DNA of 64,000 bases, taken from Corallococcus coralloides DSM 2259 (GTDB taxonomy: Bacteria > Myxococcota > Myxococcia > Myxococcales > Myxococcaceae). The stretch's first letter is position 1. Every line of letters begins with the position of its first letter. The DNA is taken from positions 1,240,001-1,304,000 of the forward strand of contig NC_017030.1 in NCBI RefSeq assembly GCF_000255295.1. The letters run 5' to 3'. Both the position numbers and the translations under genes were made by a program. Positions 19,906 through 30,611 of the stretch are shown here, piece by piece. Under the pieces are notes generated by a model. The model saw only the letters and a list, made by a program, of their open reading frames with translations. It searched no databases and was not told the DNA's origin.

Positions 19906-21222
19906 TCAGGAGCGGGGGTTGATCAGCGTGTCCGGTGCGCGCGGACCGGCGGCGCTGGCCCGAGCGATGGCGATGGTCAGGCGGTAGGCGGTCTGATCCA
20001 GGTCGGCCGCGTGCAACACCAGCTCTCCGTAGGTCCGGCGCGCGAGGAGCAGGTCCTGCAACGCCGCGCCTCCTGCCTTCACCGCCGCGTCCAGGCGCTG
20101 CACCACGCCTTCGGCCAGCGGCAGCGTCTGGGTTTGGAGCTTCTGGCGGCGCTCCTGCACGGCTCGCAGTTGCTGGTTCAGCGTGTCCGTCTCCCGCGAG
20201 GCCTGGGCCGTGAGCAGCTCTCTCGCGGTCCTCGCGGCTTGGGCGCTCGCGCTGGCGGCGTGCGCGTCCGCCTGACCGTGGTCGAAGAGGGGGAGCGGAA
20301 TCGACAGGCCCACGAAGAGGGAGTTCTTCTGGTTGCCGGAGATCATGAACTGGTCTCGCGTGTAGCCAGCTCGCACCGTCGGATCCGGAATCCAGCGGCG
20401 CTGCGCCAGCGTCAGTGACGACCGCGCGGAGTCCTCCTGCGCGCTCAGGGCCCGCAGGTCCGGCCTTGCTTCGATGGCGGCGGGGGCGGGCGCCCGGTCG
20501 AGCCTCTTCTGGAGGAAGGACATCGCCCGCTCGTGACTTCCGAACGGCTCACACGGGATGCCCGCGAGCTGCGCGCAGGCGAGCAGCGCGTCCGTGAGCT
20601 TCACGCGCTCCTCTCCCAACGACGTCTCCAGCGACTGCGCCTCCAGCGTGGAGCGGTCCACGTCCAGGCCCGCGGCGTCGCCGTGCCGCTGCCGGGCGCG
20701 TTGCAGGTCCGTGAGCTTCAGCGCGTCCTCGGTGAGCTTCGTCAGCTCCGCGATGCGCACCTCCGTGGTGGCCACTTCCGCCGCCCGCTCCAGCACGTCG
20801 TACGTGCGGGCTCTCAGCGCGGCGTGCACGTCCAGCGTGGTGGCGGACAGCGCCGCCTTCGCCGCGTCCTGACGTGGGCCCCGCTTGCCCAGCTCCACCA
20901 GCTCCGACACGCCCACGACGTAGTTGGGCACGTCGTCCAGGCGGCGCAGGCCCGGCGGGTTCGTGGCGCCGATGGGGATGGTGTTCATCGACACGTCCAG
21001 CTCCGGATTGGGCAGCAGGTGCGTGCGCTGGTGATCTGCTCGCGACGCCGCGAGGCGGGCGCGGTCGTCCGCGAAGTCCGCGGAGTGCTCCCAGAGCAGC
21101 TCCGCCAGACCGTCGTCGTCCGGCAGTGTGGAGAGCCGCAGCGTGGCGGAGGACGTGGGGAGCTGCTCGGCACCGGCGGTGAGACCGAGCAGGGTGATGA
21201 GAGCGGGGAGGAAACGGCGCAA
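19906..21222 (-). CDS. TolC/CzcC-family outer membrane efflux protein
   Basis: A 438-residue outer membrane factor with a signal peptide (MRRFLPALITLLGLTAGAE) and two coiled-coil repeats rich in Ala, Leu and Arg, as in CzcC. A TTG start at 21222 is chosen over the ATG at 21258. The TTG has a CCGGAG ribosome site eight bases upstream and directly begins a signal peptide. The ATG lies only one base beyond the -12 element of a sigma-54 promoter (21260-21274), upstream of the expected RNA start. It is first gene of the efflux operon. Confidence 0.88.
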   Translation of the reverse strand: MRRFLPALITLLGLTAGAEQLPTSSATLRLSTLPDDDGLAELLWEHSADFADDRARLAASRADHQRTHLLPNPELDVSMNTIPIGATNPPGLRRLDDVPNYVVGVSELVELGKRGPRQDAAKAALSATTLDVHAALRARTYDVLERAAEVATTEVRIAELTKLTEDALKLTDLQRARQRHGDAAGLDVDRSTLEAQSLETSLGEERVKLTDALLACAQLAGIPCEPFGSHERAMSFLQKRLDRAPAPAAIEARPDLRALSAQEDSARSSLTLAQRRWIPDPTVRAGYTRDQFMISGNQKNSLFVGLSIPLPLFDHGQADAHAASASAQAARTARELLTAQASRETDTLNQQLRAVQERRQKLQTQTLPLAEGVVQRLDAAVKAGGAALQDLLLARRTYGELVLHAADLDQTAYRLTIAIARASAAGPRAPDTLINPRS

Positions 21223-21259
21223 GCGGCAGGCTCCGGTGAGAATCCGGAGGTGCCCCATC

Positions 21260-21274
21260 GCAAGCCGTGTGCCC
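21260..21274 (-). promoter_or_regulatory. Sigma-54 (-24/-12) promoter for the RND efflux operon
   Basis: GGGCACACGGCTTGC on the minus strand matches the consensus TGGCACR-N4-TTGC at all but the first base. It has the invariant GG and GC separated by 10 bases. It lies 38 bases ahead of the proposed TTG start, with the activator gene and repeats just upstream. Confidence 0.78.
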
Positions 21275-21312
21275 GGTCTGGCCCCAGCAAATCCGCGCGG
21301 ATGCGGCGCCGC

Positions 21313-21379
21313 GCGACTTCAAAATCCTTTCAGCGCCCGCGACTTCAAAATCCTTTCATCGCGGGCACTGCAAATCGCT

Positions 21380-21382
<3 letters not shown>
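21313..21382 (-). repeat. Three direct repeats at 26-bp spacing, probable activator-binding sites
   Basis: A perfect 20-bp repeat occurs at 21313-21332 and 21339-21358, and a degenerate third copy lies at 21365-21382. Read on the minus strand each begins TGAA and contains GATTT. The array sits 39-108 bases upstream of the sigma-54 promoter, a usual location for enhancer sites. The stop codon of the activator gene is inside the third copy. Binding by that activator is inferred. Confidence 0.65.
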
Positions 21383-22743
<1,361 letters not shown>

Positions 22744-22747
<4 letters not shown>

Positions 22748-24402
22748 GGCCGGGGCACTCGGGGAAGGTGGAGGAGGAAGCGGCTGCCGTCGGGAAGGCG
22801 CTCGAAGGTGAGCTGTCCGCCCTGATGTTCCAGCGCCTGGCGCGTCATGGCCAGCCCCAGGCCGATGCCCTTGGGCTTGGAGGTGTGGAAGGGCTCGAAG
22901 AGGTGTCCCTCCACGTCCGGCGGCGGTCCGCCCCCGTTGTCCTCCACCGTGACCACCGCCGCGTCCGCGTCCAGGCGGGCGCGCACGCGCACCTGGGGCT
23001 CGGTCACCTTGCCCAGGTCCTTGGCCGCCACCGTGGCCTCCATCGCGTTGCGCACCAGGTTGTCCAGCGCGGTGGTGAGGAGCAGCGGGTCGCACGACAG
23101 GGGCGCCGCGTCCGGGGGCACGTCCACGTCCACGCGCACCTCGCCCGCCTCCGGCAGTGAGCGCAGGCCCTCCACCACGTCACGCACCAGCTGGGACAGG
23201 TTCACGTCCACGCGGCGCACGACGGGCGGCTTGCCGAAGTTGAGCAGCGACGTGGCCAGGTGCGCCAGCCGGTCAATCTGGCCGTGCAGCGTGCGCACCA
23301 CGAGCCCGCCCTCACCTTCAGGCGAGACGAGGCCGGTGGCCGCCTTGAGGCCGTTGAGGGAGTTCTTCACCTCGTGCGCGATGAGGCTGGCGGCGCTGCC
23401 CAGCGCGGCCATCTTCTCCTGCCGGGCGGAGCGCGATTCGACCTCGCGGAACAGGCCGTAGACGCGGCGCCAGTGGACGGTGAAGAGCACCAGCGTGCCC
23501 ACCTGGAGCAGCGCCAGCACCAGCAGCTGCACGAGGAAGCGGTCGCGCAGCCCGGACAGGAGCGCGGTCTCATCCGCGGCGAGCACCAGGTGCAGCCCCG
23601 TGCCGGGCACGGGCGTGGCGGTGAGGAAGGTCTCCGGCATCGCGTCCAGCGACGGGGGCCGGACGCCCTCGCGGATGAAGTCACGCAGCTCCCCGGATGC
23701 TCGCGACACGTTGGCCCATGAGGGCGGCGCGCTCGGCAGGAAGAGGTCGCCGGAGGCGTTGAGGACGAGCAGCTCCAGGTCGTTGCTCAGGGGCCGTCCG
23801 CCCGGCAGCGCCGTCCCTGTGTCCAGCAGGCCCGCGAGCACCGCGGTCGTCTGGCCCGCGCGCACCACCGGCACCGCGACGACGAAGAGGGACGCGCCCG
23901 GCGCGATGGCGTCCACCACCGACGTCTGGCGCGCGAGCACCTGCTGGAACCAGGGGCGCGTGGCGAAGCCGTCCTGGGCCTGCGCCTCGTCGAGCGGCGG
24001 GTCGCTCCAGCGCAGCTTGCCCTGCGCGTCCAGCACCATCACGCCCGCGTGGAAGAGGCCCGCGTGGGGCGTGGTGAGGTCCTGGAGGTCTTCCGTGGGC
24101 AGCTCGCGCTTCACGTCCGGGCCCACGCCCTCCGACACGCGCAGCAGCTCCGTCTGGAGCAGCTTCAGGTGCAGGCCCAGCGCCTCCGCGTAGACGCGGG
24201 CCTCGCGCGTCATGCGGGACTGGAACTCCGCACGGGCTCCGGCGACGTCACTGCGGTAGGAGAGCAGCGGCCCCGCGACGGCGACCGCGCCCAACAACAC
24301 CAGGCCCGCGACGACGGAGCGGACGAACTGCCGCTCCGCCTGGGCGAGCCCGGGCCGGCCCGAAGGCGCGGCTGACGTCTCAGGCGCTGAGCTTGGTGGC
24401 AC
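22744..24402 (-). CDS. Membrane sensor histidine kinase
   Basis: This 552-residue kinase has a first membrane helix at about 28-48, a periplasmic sensor of about 220 residues and a second helix near 275-300. A dimerisation domain follows with the phospho-accepting His in [12 protein letters not shown], then an ATPase domain with N, G1 and G2 boxes ([24 protein letters not shown]). It overlaps its response regulator by four bases. A GTG start at 24402 overlaps the purF stop by 23 bases, and internal starts are possible. The sensor domain has no obvious metal-ligand cluster, so the stimulus is unknown. Confidence 0.92.
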
Positions 24403-25762
24403 CCGCGCTCTGGGACAGCTTGTCGGTGAGGTACTGCCCGGAGAAGCACGCGGTGCAGTAGGTGCTCCGCTTCGGGTCCTCCACCGCGGTGCCCAGGCCC
24501 TCCAGCGACAGGTAGCCCAGGGAGTCGGCCGTCACGTACTTCGCGATTTCTTCCGTGGTGTGGCTGGCCGCGATGAGCTCCGTGCGGCTGGGCGTGTCGA
24601 TGCCGTAGTAGCAGGGCCACTGCGTGGGCGGCGACGAGATGCGCAGGTGCACCTCCACGGCGCCCGCGGCCTTGAGCATCTTCACGATCTTGCGGCTGGT
24701 GGTGCCGCGCACGATGGAGTCATCCACCACCACCACGCGCTTGCCCTTGAGCACCTGGCGCACGGCGGACAGCTTCAGCTTCACGCCGAAGTGGCGGATG
24801 GACTGCTGCGGCTCGATGAAGGTGCGGCCCACGTAGTGGCTGCGGATGAGGCCCACGTCGTAGGGGATGCCGCTCGCCTGCGAGAAGCCGATGGCCGCGG
24901 GCACGCCGGAGTCCGGCACCGCGATGACCAGGTCCGCCTCCGCGGGCTGCTCGCGCGCCAGCTGCATGCCCAGGCGCTTGCGCACCTCGTACACGCTGCT
25001 GCCGAAGAGCACCGAGTCCGGCTTGGCGAAGTAGACGTGCTCGAAGATGCAGCGGCCCAGCCGGGGCGCGGGCTTGAAGGGCATGCTGGAGCGCAGCACG
25101 CCGTTCTCGATGACGACCAGCTCGCCGGGCTCCAGCTCGCGCACGATCTCCGCTTCGATGAGGTCCAGCGCCGTCGTCTCGCTGGCGAGCACGTACGCGC
25201 CTTCCTTCATCTTGCCCAGCACCAGCGGCCGGAAGCCGTTGGGGTCGCGCACCGCGATGAGCTTGTCCTCGGTGAGGAGCAGGATGCTGTACGCGCCCTC
25301 CACCCGGCGCAGCGCCTCCACGAGGCGCGCCTCGAAGGTGGGCTGCTTGGAGCGGGCGAGGAGGTGCATCACCACCTCCGTGTCCGCGTCCGACTGGAAC
25401 AGCGCGCCCTCCGCCTCCAGCTCCGCCTTGAGCTCCACCGCGTTCACGAGGTTGCCGTTGTGCGCGATGGAGAACTGGCCGCCCGCGTAGTTCACGAACA
25501 GCGGCTGGGCGTTCTTGATGCCACTGCCACCCGCCGTGCTGTAGCGCACGTGGCCGATGGCTGCCTTGCCGGGGAGCCCTTCAATCACCGGCGCGGTGAA
25601 GATGTCGGCGACCAGGCCCATCTGCCGGTGCGCGCGCAGGGTGTTCCCGTCGGACGCGACGATGCCGGCGGACTCCTGTCCGCGGTGCTGCAGGGCGTGC
25701 AACCCCAGGTACGTCAGGTTGGACGCCTCTCCGTGACCCACGATTCCGAAGATGCCGCACAT
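24380..25762 (-). CDS. purF: Amidophosphoribosyltransferase
   Basis: A 460-residue enzyme that makes phosphoribosylamine from PRPP and glutamine, the first step of purine synthesis. The start at 25762 gives Met-Cys, with Cys2 the glutaminase nucleophile (MCGIFGIVG). The PRPP loop [12 protein letters not shown] is intact. Cysteines in [19 protein letters not shown] and TYCTACFSG correspond to the four iron-sulfur ligands of the Bacillus-type enzyme, so it probably carries a 4Fe-4S cluster. The activity is normally inhibited by purine nucleotides. A palindrome at 25860-25880 lies in the upstream region. Confidence 0.96.
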   Translation of the reverse strand: MCGIFGIVGHGEASNLTYLGLHALQHRGQESAGIVASDGNTLRAHRQMGLVADIFTAPVIEGLPGKAAIGHVRYSTAGGSGIKNAQPLFVNYAGGQFSIAHNGNLVNAVELKAELEAEGALFQSDADTEVVMHLLARSKQPTFEARLVEALRRVEGAYSILLLTEDKLIAVRDPNGFRPLVLGKMKEGAYVLASETTALDLIEAEIVRELEPGELVVIENGVLRSSMPFKPAPRLGRCIFEHVYFAKPDSVLFGSSVYEVRKRLGMQLAREQPAEADLVIAVPDSGVPAAIGFSQASGIPYDVGLIRSHYVGRTFIEPQQSIRHFGVKLKLSAVRQVLKGKRVVVVDDSIVRGTTSRKIVKMLKAAGAVEVHLRISSPPTQWPCYYGIDTPSRTELIAASHTTEEIAKYVTADSLGYLSLEGLGTAVEDPKRSTYCTACFSGQYLTDKLSQSAGATKLSA

Positions 25763-25859
25763 GGCGCGCTGCCTTACCCCTTTCGACCGCGAAGCGGAAC
25801 AGGAACGCACGCCTTGGAGGTGGGTATTCCACCATCAGCCGACGTCGGCCCTTGTAGGC

Positions 25860-25880
25860 CAGGCAAGGTACCGTTGCCTG
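25860..25880. promoter_or_regulatory. 21-bp palindrome between purF and the ceramidase-like gene
   Basis: CAGGCAA and TTGCCTG flank a 7-base GGTACCG centre, giving a perfect 7-bp inverted repeat. It lies about 98 bases before purF and 50 before the divergent gene. It looks like a dimeric repressor site. It does not match the E. coli PurR box closely. Confidence 0.45.
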
Positions 25881-25913
25881 AAAGGTAGGAGCCGCCTGGA
25901 CGCGCCGAGGAGT

Positions 25914-25919
25914 TACGCT
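25914..25919 (+). promoter_or_regulatory. Putative -10 element (TACGCT) for a leaderless transcript
   Basis: TACGCT is followed by ten bases and the ATG at 25930. No ribosome site is visible, in keeping with other genes here that carry a hexamer just before the start. Confidence 0.35.
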
Positions 25920-25929
25920 GCTCTCCGGC

Positions 25930-27246
25930 ATGTCCTCTTCCCGGCGCTCCTTCCTCCGCCCCTTGCTTCCCTTCGCCTTGCTAACGGCCGGGGCCGCCTA
26001 CGCGCTCGCCTCCTGGAACTGGTGCGGGAGGTGGGAGGAGCGCACGCCCGAGGTGCTGTCACAGGTGCGTGGCGAAGGCCCCCTGCGCGCGGGCGCGGCG
26101 AAGGTGGCCCTCTCCCCGCCCTATCCGGTGGTGGTGGCGGGCTACGTCCCACCCCGGCCCGAGGCGAGCCAGGCCGAGCTCCCCCTCCATGCGAGGGCCC
26201 TGGTGCTGGAGGCCGGTGGCGCGCGCGTGGGCGTGGTGTCGCTGGAGCTGCTCCTGGTGACGCCGGAAATCACGGCCAGGGTGCGCGAGCGCGTCGCGAA
26301 GGCCGGGGTGAAGGAGGTGCTGGTGGTGGCCACGCACACCCACTCCTCGTTTGGAGGCTACGACGCGCGGTGGGCGGCCCAGCTCTCCGGCACGGGGCGC
26401 TACCGGGAGGCGTCCGTGAACGCGGTGGTGGAGGGCGCGAGCGAGGCGCTGGAGCTGGCCGCGGCCTCCATGAAGGACGTGACATTGGAGGTGGGCGGCG
26501 CGGCGGACGCGGGGCTCGTCTATTCCCGCTCCGGTGGGGATGCACCGGACGGCCAGCTCACGCGGGCGGTGTTGCGCGGAGCGGAGGGGCCCGTGGCGGA
26601 GGTGCTGGTGTTCGCCGGGCACGCCACGCTCATTCCCCGGCAGCGGGCGCTGGTGGATCCGGACTTCCCGGGCCGGCTGAGCGCGCTGCGCGAGGAGGCG
26701 GGCAGTGGCGTCACGCTGTTCGTGCAGGGCAGCGAAGGCAACGCGTCCGTGGCCTTCAGCGAGGGCCAGGGCCCCGAGCGCGCCCTGGGCTTCGCGCGCA
26801 AGCTGTCAGCGCTGGCGGACGGGGCGACCCCGGCGTCCGTGACGGAGCCGGTGCGGCTGGCGTTCGCGCGCGTCCAGACGGCGCTGCCCCGGCCGGACTC
26901 GTCGCGGCTGGTGCCCGCCTTCACCCGCGCGGCGGGGGACAACTTCCTGTGCGGTTCGTCACCGCGCGAGGCGGAGGTGGACGCGCTGGCGCTGGGGCCC
27001 CTGGAGCTCTTGTCCATCCCCGGCGAGCCCACCGTGGGCGCGGGCCGCGTGCTGGCGGACCTCACCGGGGCCACGCACGTGCTGGGGCTCGCCAACGGCT
27101 ACGTGGGCTACCTGGACACGCCGGAGCGGGTGCGCGAGGGACAGGGCGAGTCCCGGCGCCAGTATTTCGGTCCCGCGCTGCTGGAGCGCCTGGGTACGGC
27201 CGCGCGCGTGGCCTCCGGCGCGGTGGGCTTCTCTCCCGAGAAGTAG
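25930..27246 (+). CDS. Neutral/alkaline ceramidase N-terminal-domain-like protein
   Basis: The 438-residue protein has an N-terminal signal or anchor (about 10-30) and then sequence like the N-terminal catalytic domain of neutral ceramidases. Examples are RAGAAKVALSPPYPVVVAGY, the THTHSSFGGYD metal-ligand segment and GSEGNAS, near where ceramidases have their catalytic Ser. Ceramidases cleave the amide of ceramide. Here the C-terminal domain of true ceramidases is missing, so a different amide or ester substrate is possible. It should be periplasmic or exported. It is divergent from purF and separated by a palindrome. Confidence 0.75.
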   Translation: MSSSRRSFLRPLLPFALLTAGAAYALASWNWCGRWEERTPEVLSQVRGEGPLRAGAAKVALSPPYPVVVAGYVPPRPEASQAELPLHARALVLEAGGARVGVVSLELLLVTPEITARVRERVAKAGVKEVLVVATHTHSSFGGYDARWAAQLSGTGRYREASVNAVVEGASEALELAAASMKDVTLEVGGAADAGLVYSRSGGDAPDGQLTRAVLRGAEGPVAEVLVFAGHATLIPRQRALVDPDFPGRLSALREEAGSGVTLFVQGSEGNASVAFSEGQGPERALGFARKLSALADGATPASVTEPVRLAFARVQTALPRPDSSRLVPAFTRAAGDNFLCGSSPREAEVDALALGPLELLSIPGEPTVGAGRVLADLTGATHVLGLANGYVGYLDTPERVREGQGESRRQYFGPALLERLGTAARVASGAVGFSPEK

Positions 27247-27394
27247 GCGGCAGGTAGGCGTGGCGGAGGCCCGTCCGCCCGCCTGCCCTGCGGACCTCCT
27301 GACATCCGTCTGTCCCAGGTCCGCACCGTCGCTGACGGAGGGCCCGCTGCCTACCTTGGTCCTCGGATCGTCTTCGCGAAACAGGGGGCACGGG

Positions 27395-28252
27395 ATGAGG
27401 TGGGAAGGCGGACGTCGCAGCTCGAACATCGAGGACCGGCGGGGCGGTGGCTTCGGGCGTCCGCTCGCGGTGGGCGGCGGCGCCGCGTCACTGGTGGTGG
27501 CCCTGCTGGTGATGCTGCTGGGCGGCGACCCGTCCGACGTGCAGATCGGCACGCGCACCTCCCCGTATTCGCAGCCGGGCACGGGCGGCTCCGGGAACGT
27601 GGATCCACGGCAGGAGGAGCTGAAGGACTTCGCCTCCGTGGTGCTCGCGGACACCGAGGACACCTGGCCCGGCCTGCTGGAGCCCCAGGGCGTGCGCTAC
27701 GTGCAGCCGCGCATGGTGCTCTTCTCGGACGCGGTGCAGTCCGCGTGCGGCATGCAGGAGAGCGCGGTGGGGCCCTTCTATTGTCCGGGCGACCAGAAGG
27801 TGTACCTGGACCTGAGCTTCTTCGACGAGCTGGAGAGCCGCTTCGGCGCGCCGGGTGACTTCGGCCGCGCGTACGTCATCGCGCACGAGGTGGGGCACCA
27901 CGTGCAGAACCTGCTGGGCGTCTCCCGCAAGGTGCAGTCCCTGCGCAACCGCGTGAGCGAGGAGCAGGCCAACCAGCTCTCCGTGCTGACCGAGCTCCAG
28001 GCGGACTGCTTCGCCGGCATCTGGGCCCACCACGCGCAGCGGGAGCGCAACCTCCTGGAGCAGGGCGACGTGGAGGAGGGTCTGGGCGCCGCCAGCGCCG
28101 TGGGCGACGACACCCTCCAGAAGCGCGCCCGGGGCTACGTCGTCCCCGAGTCCTTCACCCATGGCTCCGCCGAGCAGCGCATGACCTGGTTCAAGCGCGG
28201 CCTGGAGCAGGGGACGCTGGAGGCGTGCGACACCTTCAACGCCCGGCGGTAG
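27395..28252 (+). CDS. Neutral zinc metallopeptidase, YpfJ family
   Basis: A 285-residue membrane-anchored metallopeptidase. After an Arg/Gly-rich start (MRWEGGRRSSNIEDRR) a helix at about 27-45 anchors it. The catalytic domain then faces the periplasm. AHEVGHHVQ is the HExxH zinc motif and ELQADCFAGIWA holds a likely third ligand. Members of this family are uncharacterised but widespread. The start at 27395 coincides with the typical family N-terminus and has a GGGGG-type ribosome site nearby. Substrate unknown. Confidence 0.88.
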   Translation: MRWEGGRRSSNIEDRRGGGFGRPLAVGGGAASLVVALLVMLLGGDPSDVQIGTRTSPYSQPGTGGSGNVDPRQEELKDFASVVLADTEDTWPGLLEPQGVRYVQPRMVLFSDAVQSACGMQESAVGPFYCPGDQKVYLDLSFFDELESRFGAPGDFGRAYVIAHEVGHHVQNLLGVSRKVQSLRNRVSEEQANQLSVLTELQADCFAGIWAHHAQRERNLLEQGDVEEGLGAASAVGDDTLQKRARGYVVPESFTHGSAEQRMTWFKRGLEQGTLEACDTFNARR

Positions 28253-28261
28253 GTGACGCGC

Positions 28262-28690
28262 TCAACGGCGGCGCAGCGGCTGCTGCTGCGTCCCCATGAG
28301 CGGCTGCTGGAGCTGGTACGTCCCATTCAGCGGCTGCTGGAGCTGGTAGCTCCCGTTGAGCGGCTGTTGGAGTTGGTAGCTGCCGATGAGCGGCTGCTGG
28401 ATCTGGTAGCTGCCGACGAGCGGCTGCTCGAGCTGGTACGAACCGGCCATCGGCTGTTCGAGCTGATACGTGCCGGCGAGGGGTTGCTGGAGTTGGTACG
28501 CCCCGGCGGGCGGCTGATAATAGTAATTGTCCCAGAAGGTGTTGGCGCCGGAATCGCTTGTCAGTGATTGTTGGTCGTCCAGGTTCTGCGAATCATTGTC
28601 TTCCGGGCCCGTCAACGCTTCGTCCTGCTGCGCCAGGACCGGACCTGACGCGAGCGCCACCACCAGGGTCACCAGGGGGCCAGTGCGCAT
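28262..28690 (-). CDS. Secreted decapeptide-repeat protein
   Basis: This 142-residue protein has a signal peptide (cleavage probably after about residue 20, VLA), an acidic linker with a YYYQPP segment, and seven tandem 10-residue repeats at 64-133. Each reads (A/S/T)YQ(L/I)(Q/E)QP(L/M)xG. The tail is Arg-rich. There are no Cys residues and no hydrophobic stretch after the signal. The Gln/Tyr/Pro-rich repeats suggest an extended, possibly self-assembling or adhesive polymer. I recognise no family. It converges with the metallopeptidase gene. A start upstream at 28795 would bury the signal peptide, so the ATG at 28690 with a GAGGA site is used. Confidence 0.72.
   Translation of the reverse strand: MRTGPLVTLVVALASGPVLAQQDEALTGPEDNDSQNLDDQQSLTSDSGANTFWDNYYYQPPAGAYQLQQPLAGTYQLEQPMAGSYQLEQPLVGSYQIQQPLIGSYQLQQPLNGSYQLQQPLNGTYQLQQPLMGTQQQPLRRR
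28292..28501 (-). repeat. Seven tandem 30-bp in-frame coding repeats
   Basis: The repeats encode the decapeptide units of the gene at 28262-28690. Variation between units is mostly at the first and ninth residues of each decapeptide. The whole array preserves frame, arguing for selection on the protein. Confidence 0.85.
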
Positions 28691-29042
28691 GGGCGTCCTC
28701 GTTCTTTCCGTCGCGGGAGAGGGGAACCGCGCCGCGACCTCCTTCTCAAGATGACCGCCCGGGTCGGCTCCGGGGAGCGCGGTGCCCTCGCGCACGGGCC
28801 TGTCCGGGCGCCTGTCATGGGGCCGTGCGTCATTCGCCTTCCGGACACATTGCGAGCGATAGGCTTACCGCGTGCGCGTGCTTTTTTGAGCGTGACTGAA
28901 GGGGCGCTGCGTCAAAACACAAACGTGAAACTTGTGCTTGTCGTCAGTGTGTCTTTGCTCCGAGCATGCCGCCTTCCCGCTGCTTCGCGGGCCGCGGGCG
29001 CTTCCCTGCGGCCCATGCGGAGCGGCCTCGCGGAGGAACGAC
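28691..29042. other. 352-bp divergent intergenic region
   Basis: The region separates the decapeptide-repeat gene from the beta-helix lipoprotein gene. A lower-GC patch at about 28905-28945, unusual for this window, probably contains promoters, but I see no convincing -35/-10 pair. No small gene or RNA fold was recognised. Confidence 0.4.
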
Positions 29043-30587
29043 ATGCCCCGTTTGCAGTGGACCCGCGCTTCGCGCGCGACCGTTCTGGCCCTGGTGGGGG
29101 CCCTCTCGCTGACCGCCTGCTCGGATGACGAGGACACCACGCCGGACTCGGGCGTGAAAGTGGACGCGGGTACAAAGACGGACGCAGGCACGGACACGGA
29201 CGCGGGCAGCGACGCGGGAAGCGTGGACACGGGCATTCCCTGGGACGGCGGCAGCGCGGGCGACTTCTCCTGCGAGGGCAAGACCCAGACGACGCTGAAC
29301 TTCGCGCCGGGCCAGGAGGAGGAGCTCCAGGACCAGGTGAACACCATGGCCGAGTGCACCACCATCACCCTGGCGGCGGGCACGTACACCTTCGACAACG
29401 CCATCACCATCCGCCAGAACGGCATCACGCTGGTGGGCGCGGGCAAGGGCACGAAGGGCGAGGGCACGGGCGGGGCGCAGAGCACGGTGCTGGTGTTCAC
29501 CGGCGCCGCGGCGAACTCCAACGGCCTGGACGTGGTGGGCAATCGCTTCACGGTGAGCGACCTGGCGGTGTGGAACGCGAAGAAGGACGCCATCCGCGTG
29601 GAGTCCTCCACCGACGTCGTGATGCGCCGCGTGCGCACGGAGTGGGCGGAGGCCGACAAGGAGAGCAACGGCAAGTACGGCCTGTACCCGGTGAAGTCCA
29701 AGTACGTCCTCATCGAGGACTGCGAGGCGTACAACGCCGCGGACGCGGGCATCTACGTGGGCCAGACGGAATACGCCGTCGTGCGCAACTGCGTGGCGAA
29801 GCAGAACGTGGCGGGCATCGAGATTGAAAACACGAAGTACGCCTACGTGCTGGGCAACACGGCCCAGGACAACACCACGGGCCTGGTGGTGTTCGACCTG
29901 CCGGGCAACCCCATCATGGGGACGGACATCCGGGTGAAGAACAACATCATCACCGGCAACAACCGGCACAACTTCGCGTCCGTCGCGAACAGCAGCAGCA
30001 CGGTGTCGCAGGTGCCGGCGGGCACGGGCACGTTCATGCTGGCGTCGCGCCGCGTGGAGCTGACGGGCAACACCTGGGGCAACAACAACACGGTGGACGT
30101 GGCGGTGCTGAGCGGCCTCACCATCGAGCCCAACGACAAGCTGTGGGAGGCGGGCGGCTTCAACTTCGCGAGCGCGGACATCTACATCCACGGCAACACC
30201 TTCCAGGGTGGCAGCGGCGACAACGTGGACAACGGCAACCTGAGCCCGCAGCTGCGGCCCCTGGGCGCGGCCCTGGCGGCGCTCTACACCTACGGCGAGA
30301 CGCAGGGCGCGAAGGGCGTGGAGCACCTGGTGTGGGACGGCGTGGACCCCTACGGCCATCCCCGCGCGGAGCTGAACCCCATCAACATCTGCTTCGCCGA
30401 CAACACGCTGCCCTCGGGCACCGTCAACGCCATCGCGGACCTGGACCTGGTGGCGGCGGGTCAGGCCGCGGCCACGGGCAACTTCGCGGGCGGGTGGGCC
30501 CTCACGCGGCACTACCCGGCCAACAAGGCGGAGTTCGCCTGCTCGGGCTTCAGCCCCGCGCTGACGATTGGCGACTTCATCCAGTAA
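29043..30587 (+). CDS. Parallel beta-helix lipoprotein (TIGR03805-like)
   Basis: The 514-residue protein has a lipoprotein signal with a lipobox ending LTAC at about residue 24, and an Asp-Ala-Gly-rich linker (about 36-62). A right-handed parallel beta-helix then runs through most of the rest. Stacked short repeats such as NGITLVGAGKG, VMRRVRTEWAE and ADAGIYVGQTEYAVVRN are typical. It lies directly upstream of a diheme-cytochrome-like lipoprotein. Members of this beta-helix family are known to occur in a two-gene pair with TIGR03806 proteins, of unknown function. A GGAGGAACGAC ribosome site supports the start. No catalytic residues can be assigned. Confidence 0.85.
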   Translation: MPRLQWTRASRATVLALVGALSLTACSDDEDTTPDSGVKVDAGTKTDAGTDTDAGSDAGSVDTGIPWDGGSAGDFSCEGKTQTTLNFAPGQEEELQDQVNTMAECTTITLAAGTYTFDNAITIRQNGITLVGAGKGTKGEGTGGAQSTVLVFTGAAANSNGLDVVGNRFTVSDLAVWNAKKDAIRVESSTDVVMRRVRTEWAEADKESNGKYGLYPVKSKYVLIEDCEAYNAADAGIYVGQTEYAVVRNCVAKQNVAGIEIENTKYAYVLGNTAQDNTTGLVVFDLPGNPIMGTDIRVKNNIITGNNRHNFASVANSSSTVSQVPAGTGTFMLASRRVELTGNTWGNNNTVDVAVLSGLTIEPNDKLWEAGGFNFASADIYIHGNTFQGGSGDNVDNGNLSPQLRPLGAALAALYTYGETQGAKGVEHLVWDGVDPYGHPRAELNPINICFADNTLPSGTVNAIADLDLVAAGQAAATGNFAGGWALTRHYPANKAEFACSGFSPALTIGDFIQ

Positions 30588-30611
30588 CCGCGGTCAGGGA
30601 GCGTGACACCC

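Noticed and set aside
17180-19987. Very long open frame opposite the RND pump and adaptor genes.
   Set aside because: High GC content gives long antisense frames. It has an Arg/His-rich shadow composition and no domain, whereas the minus strand encodes clear pump proteins.
28292-28501. CRISPR-like short regular repeats.
   Set aside because: They are contiguous 30-bp units without spacers and all in frame in a secreted protein.
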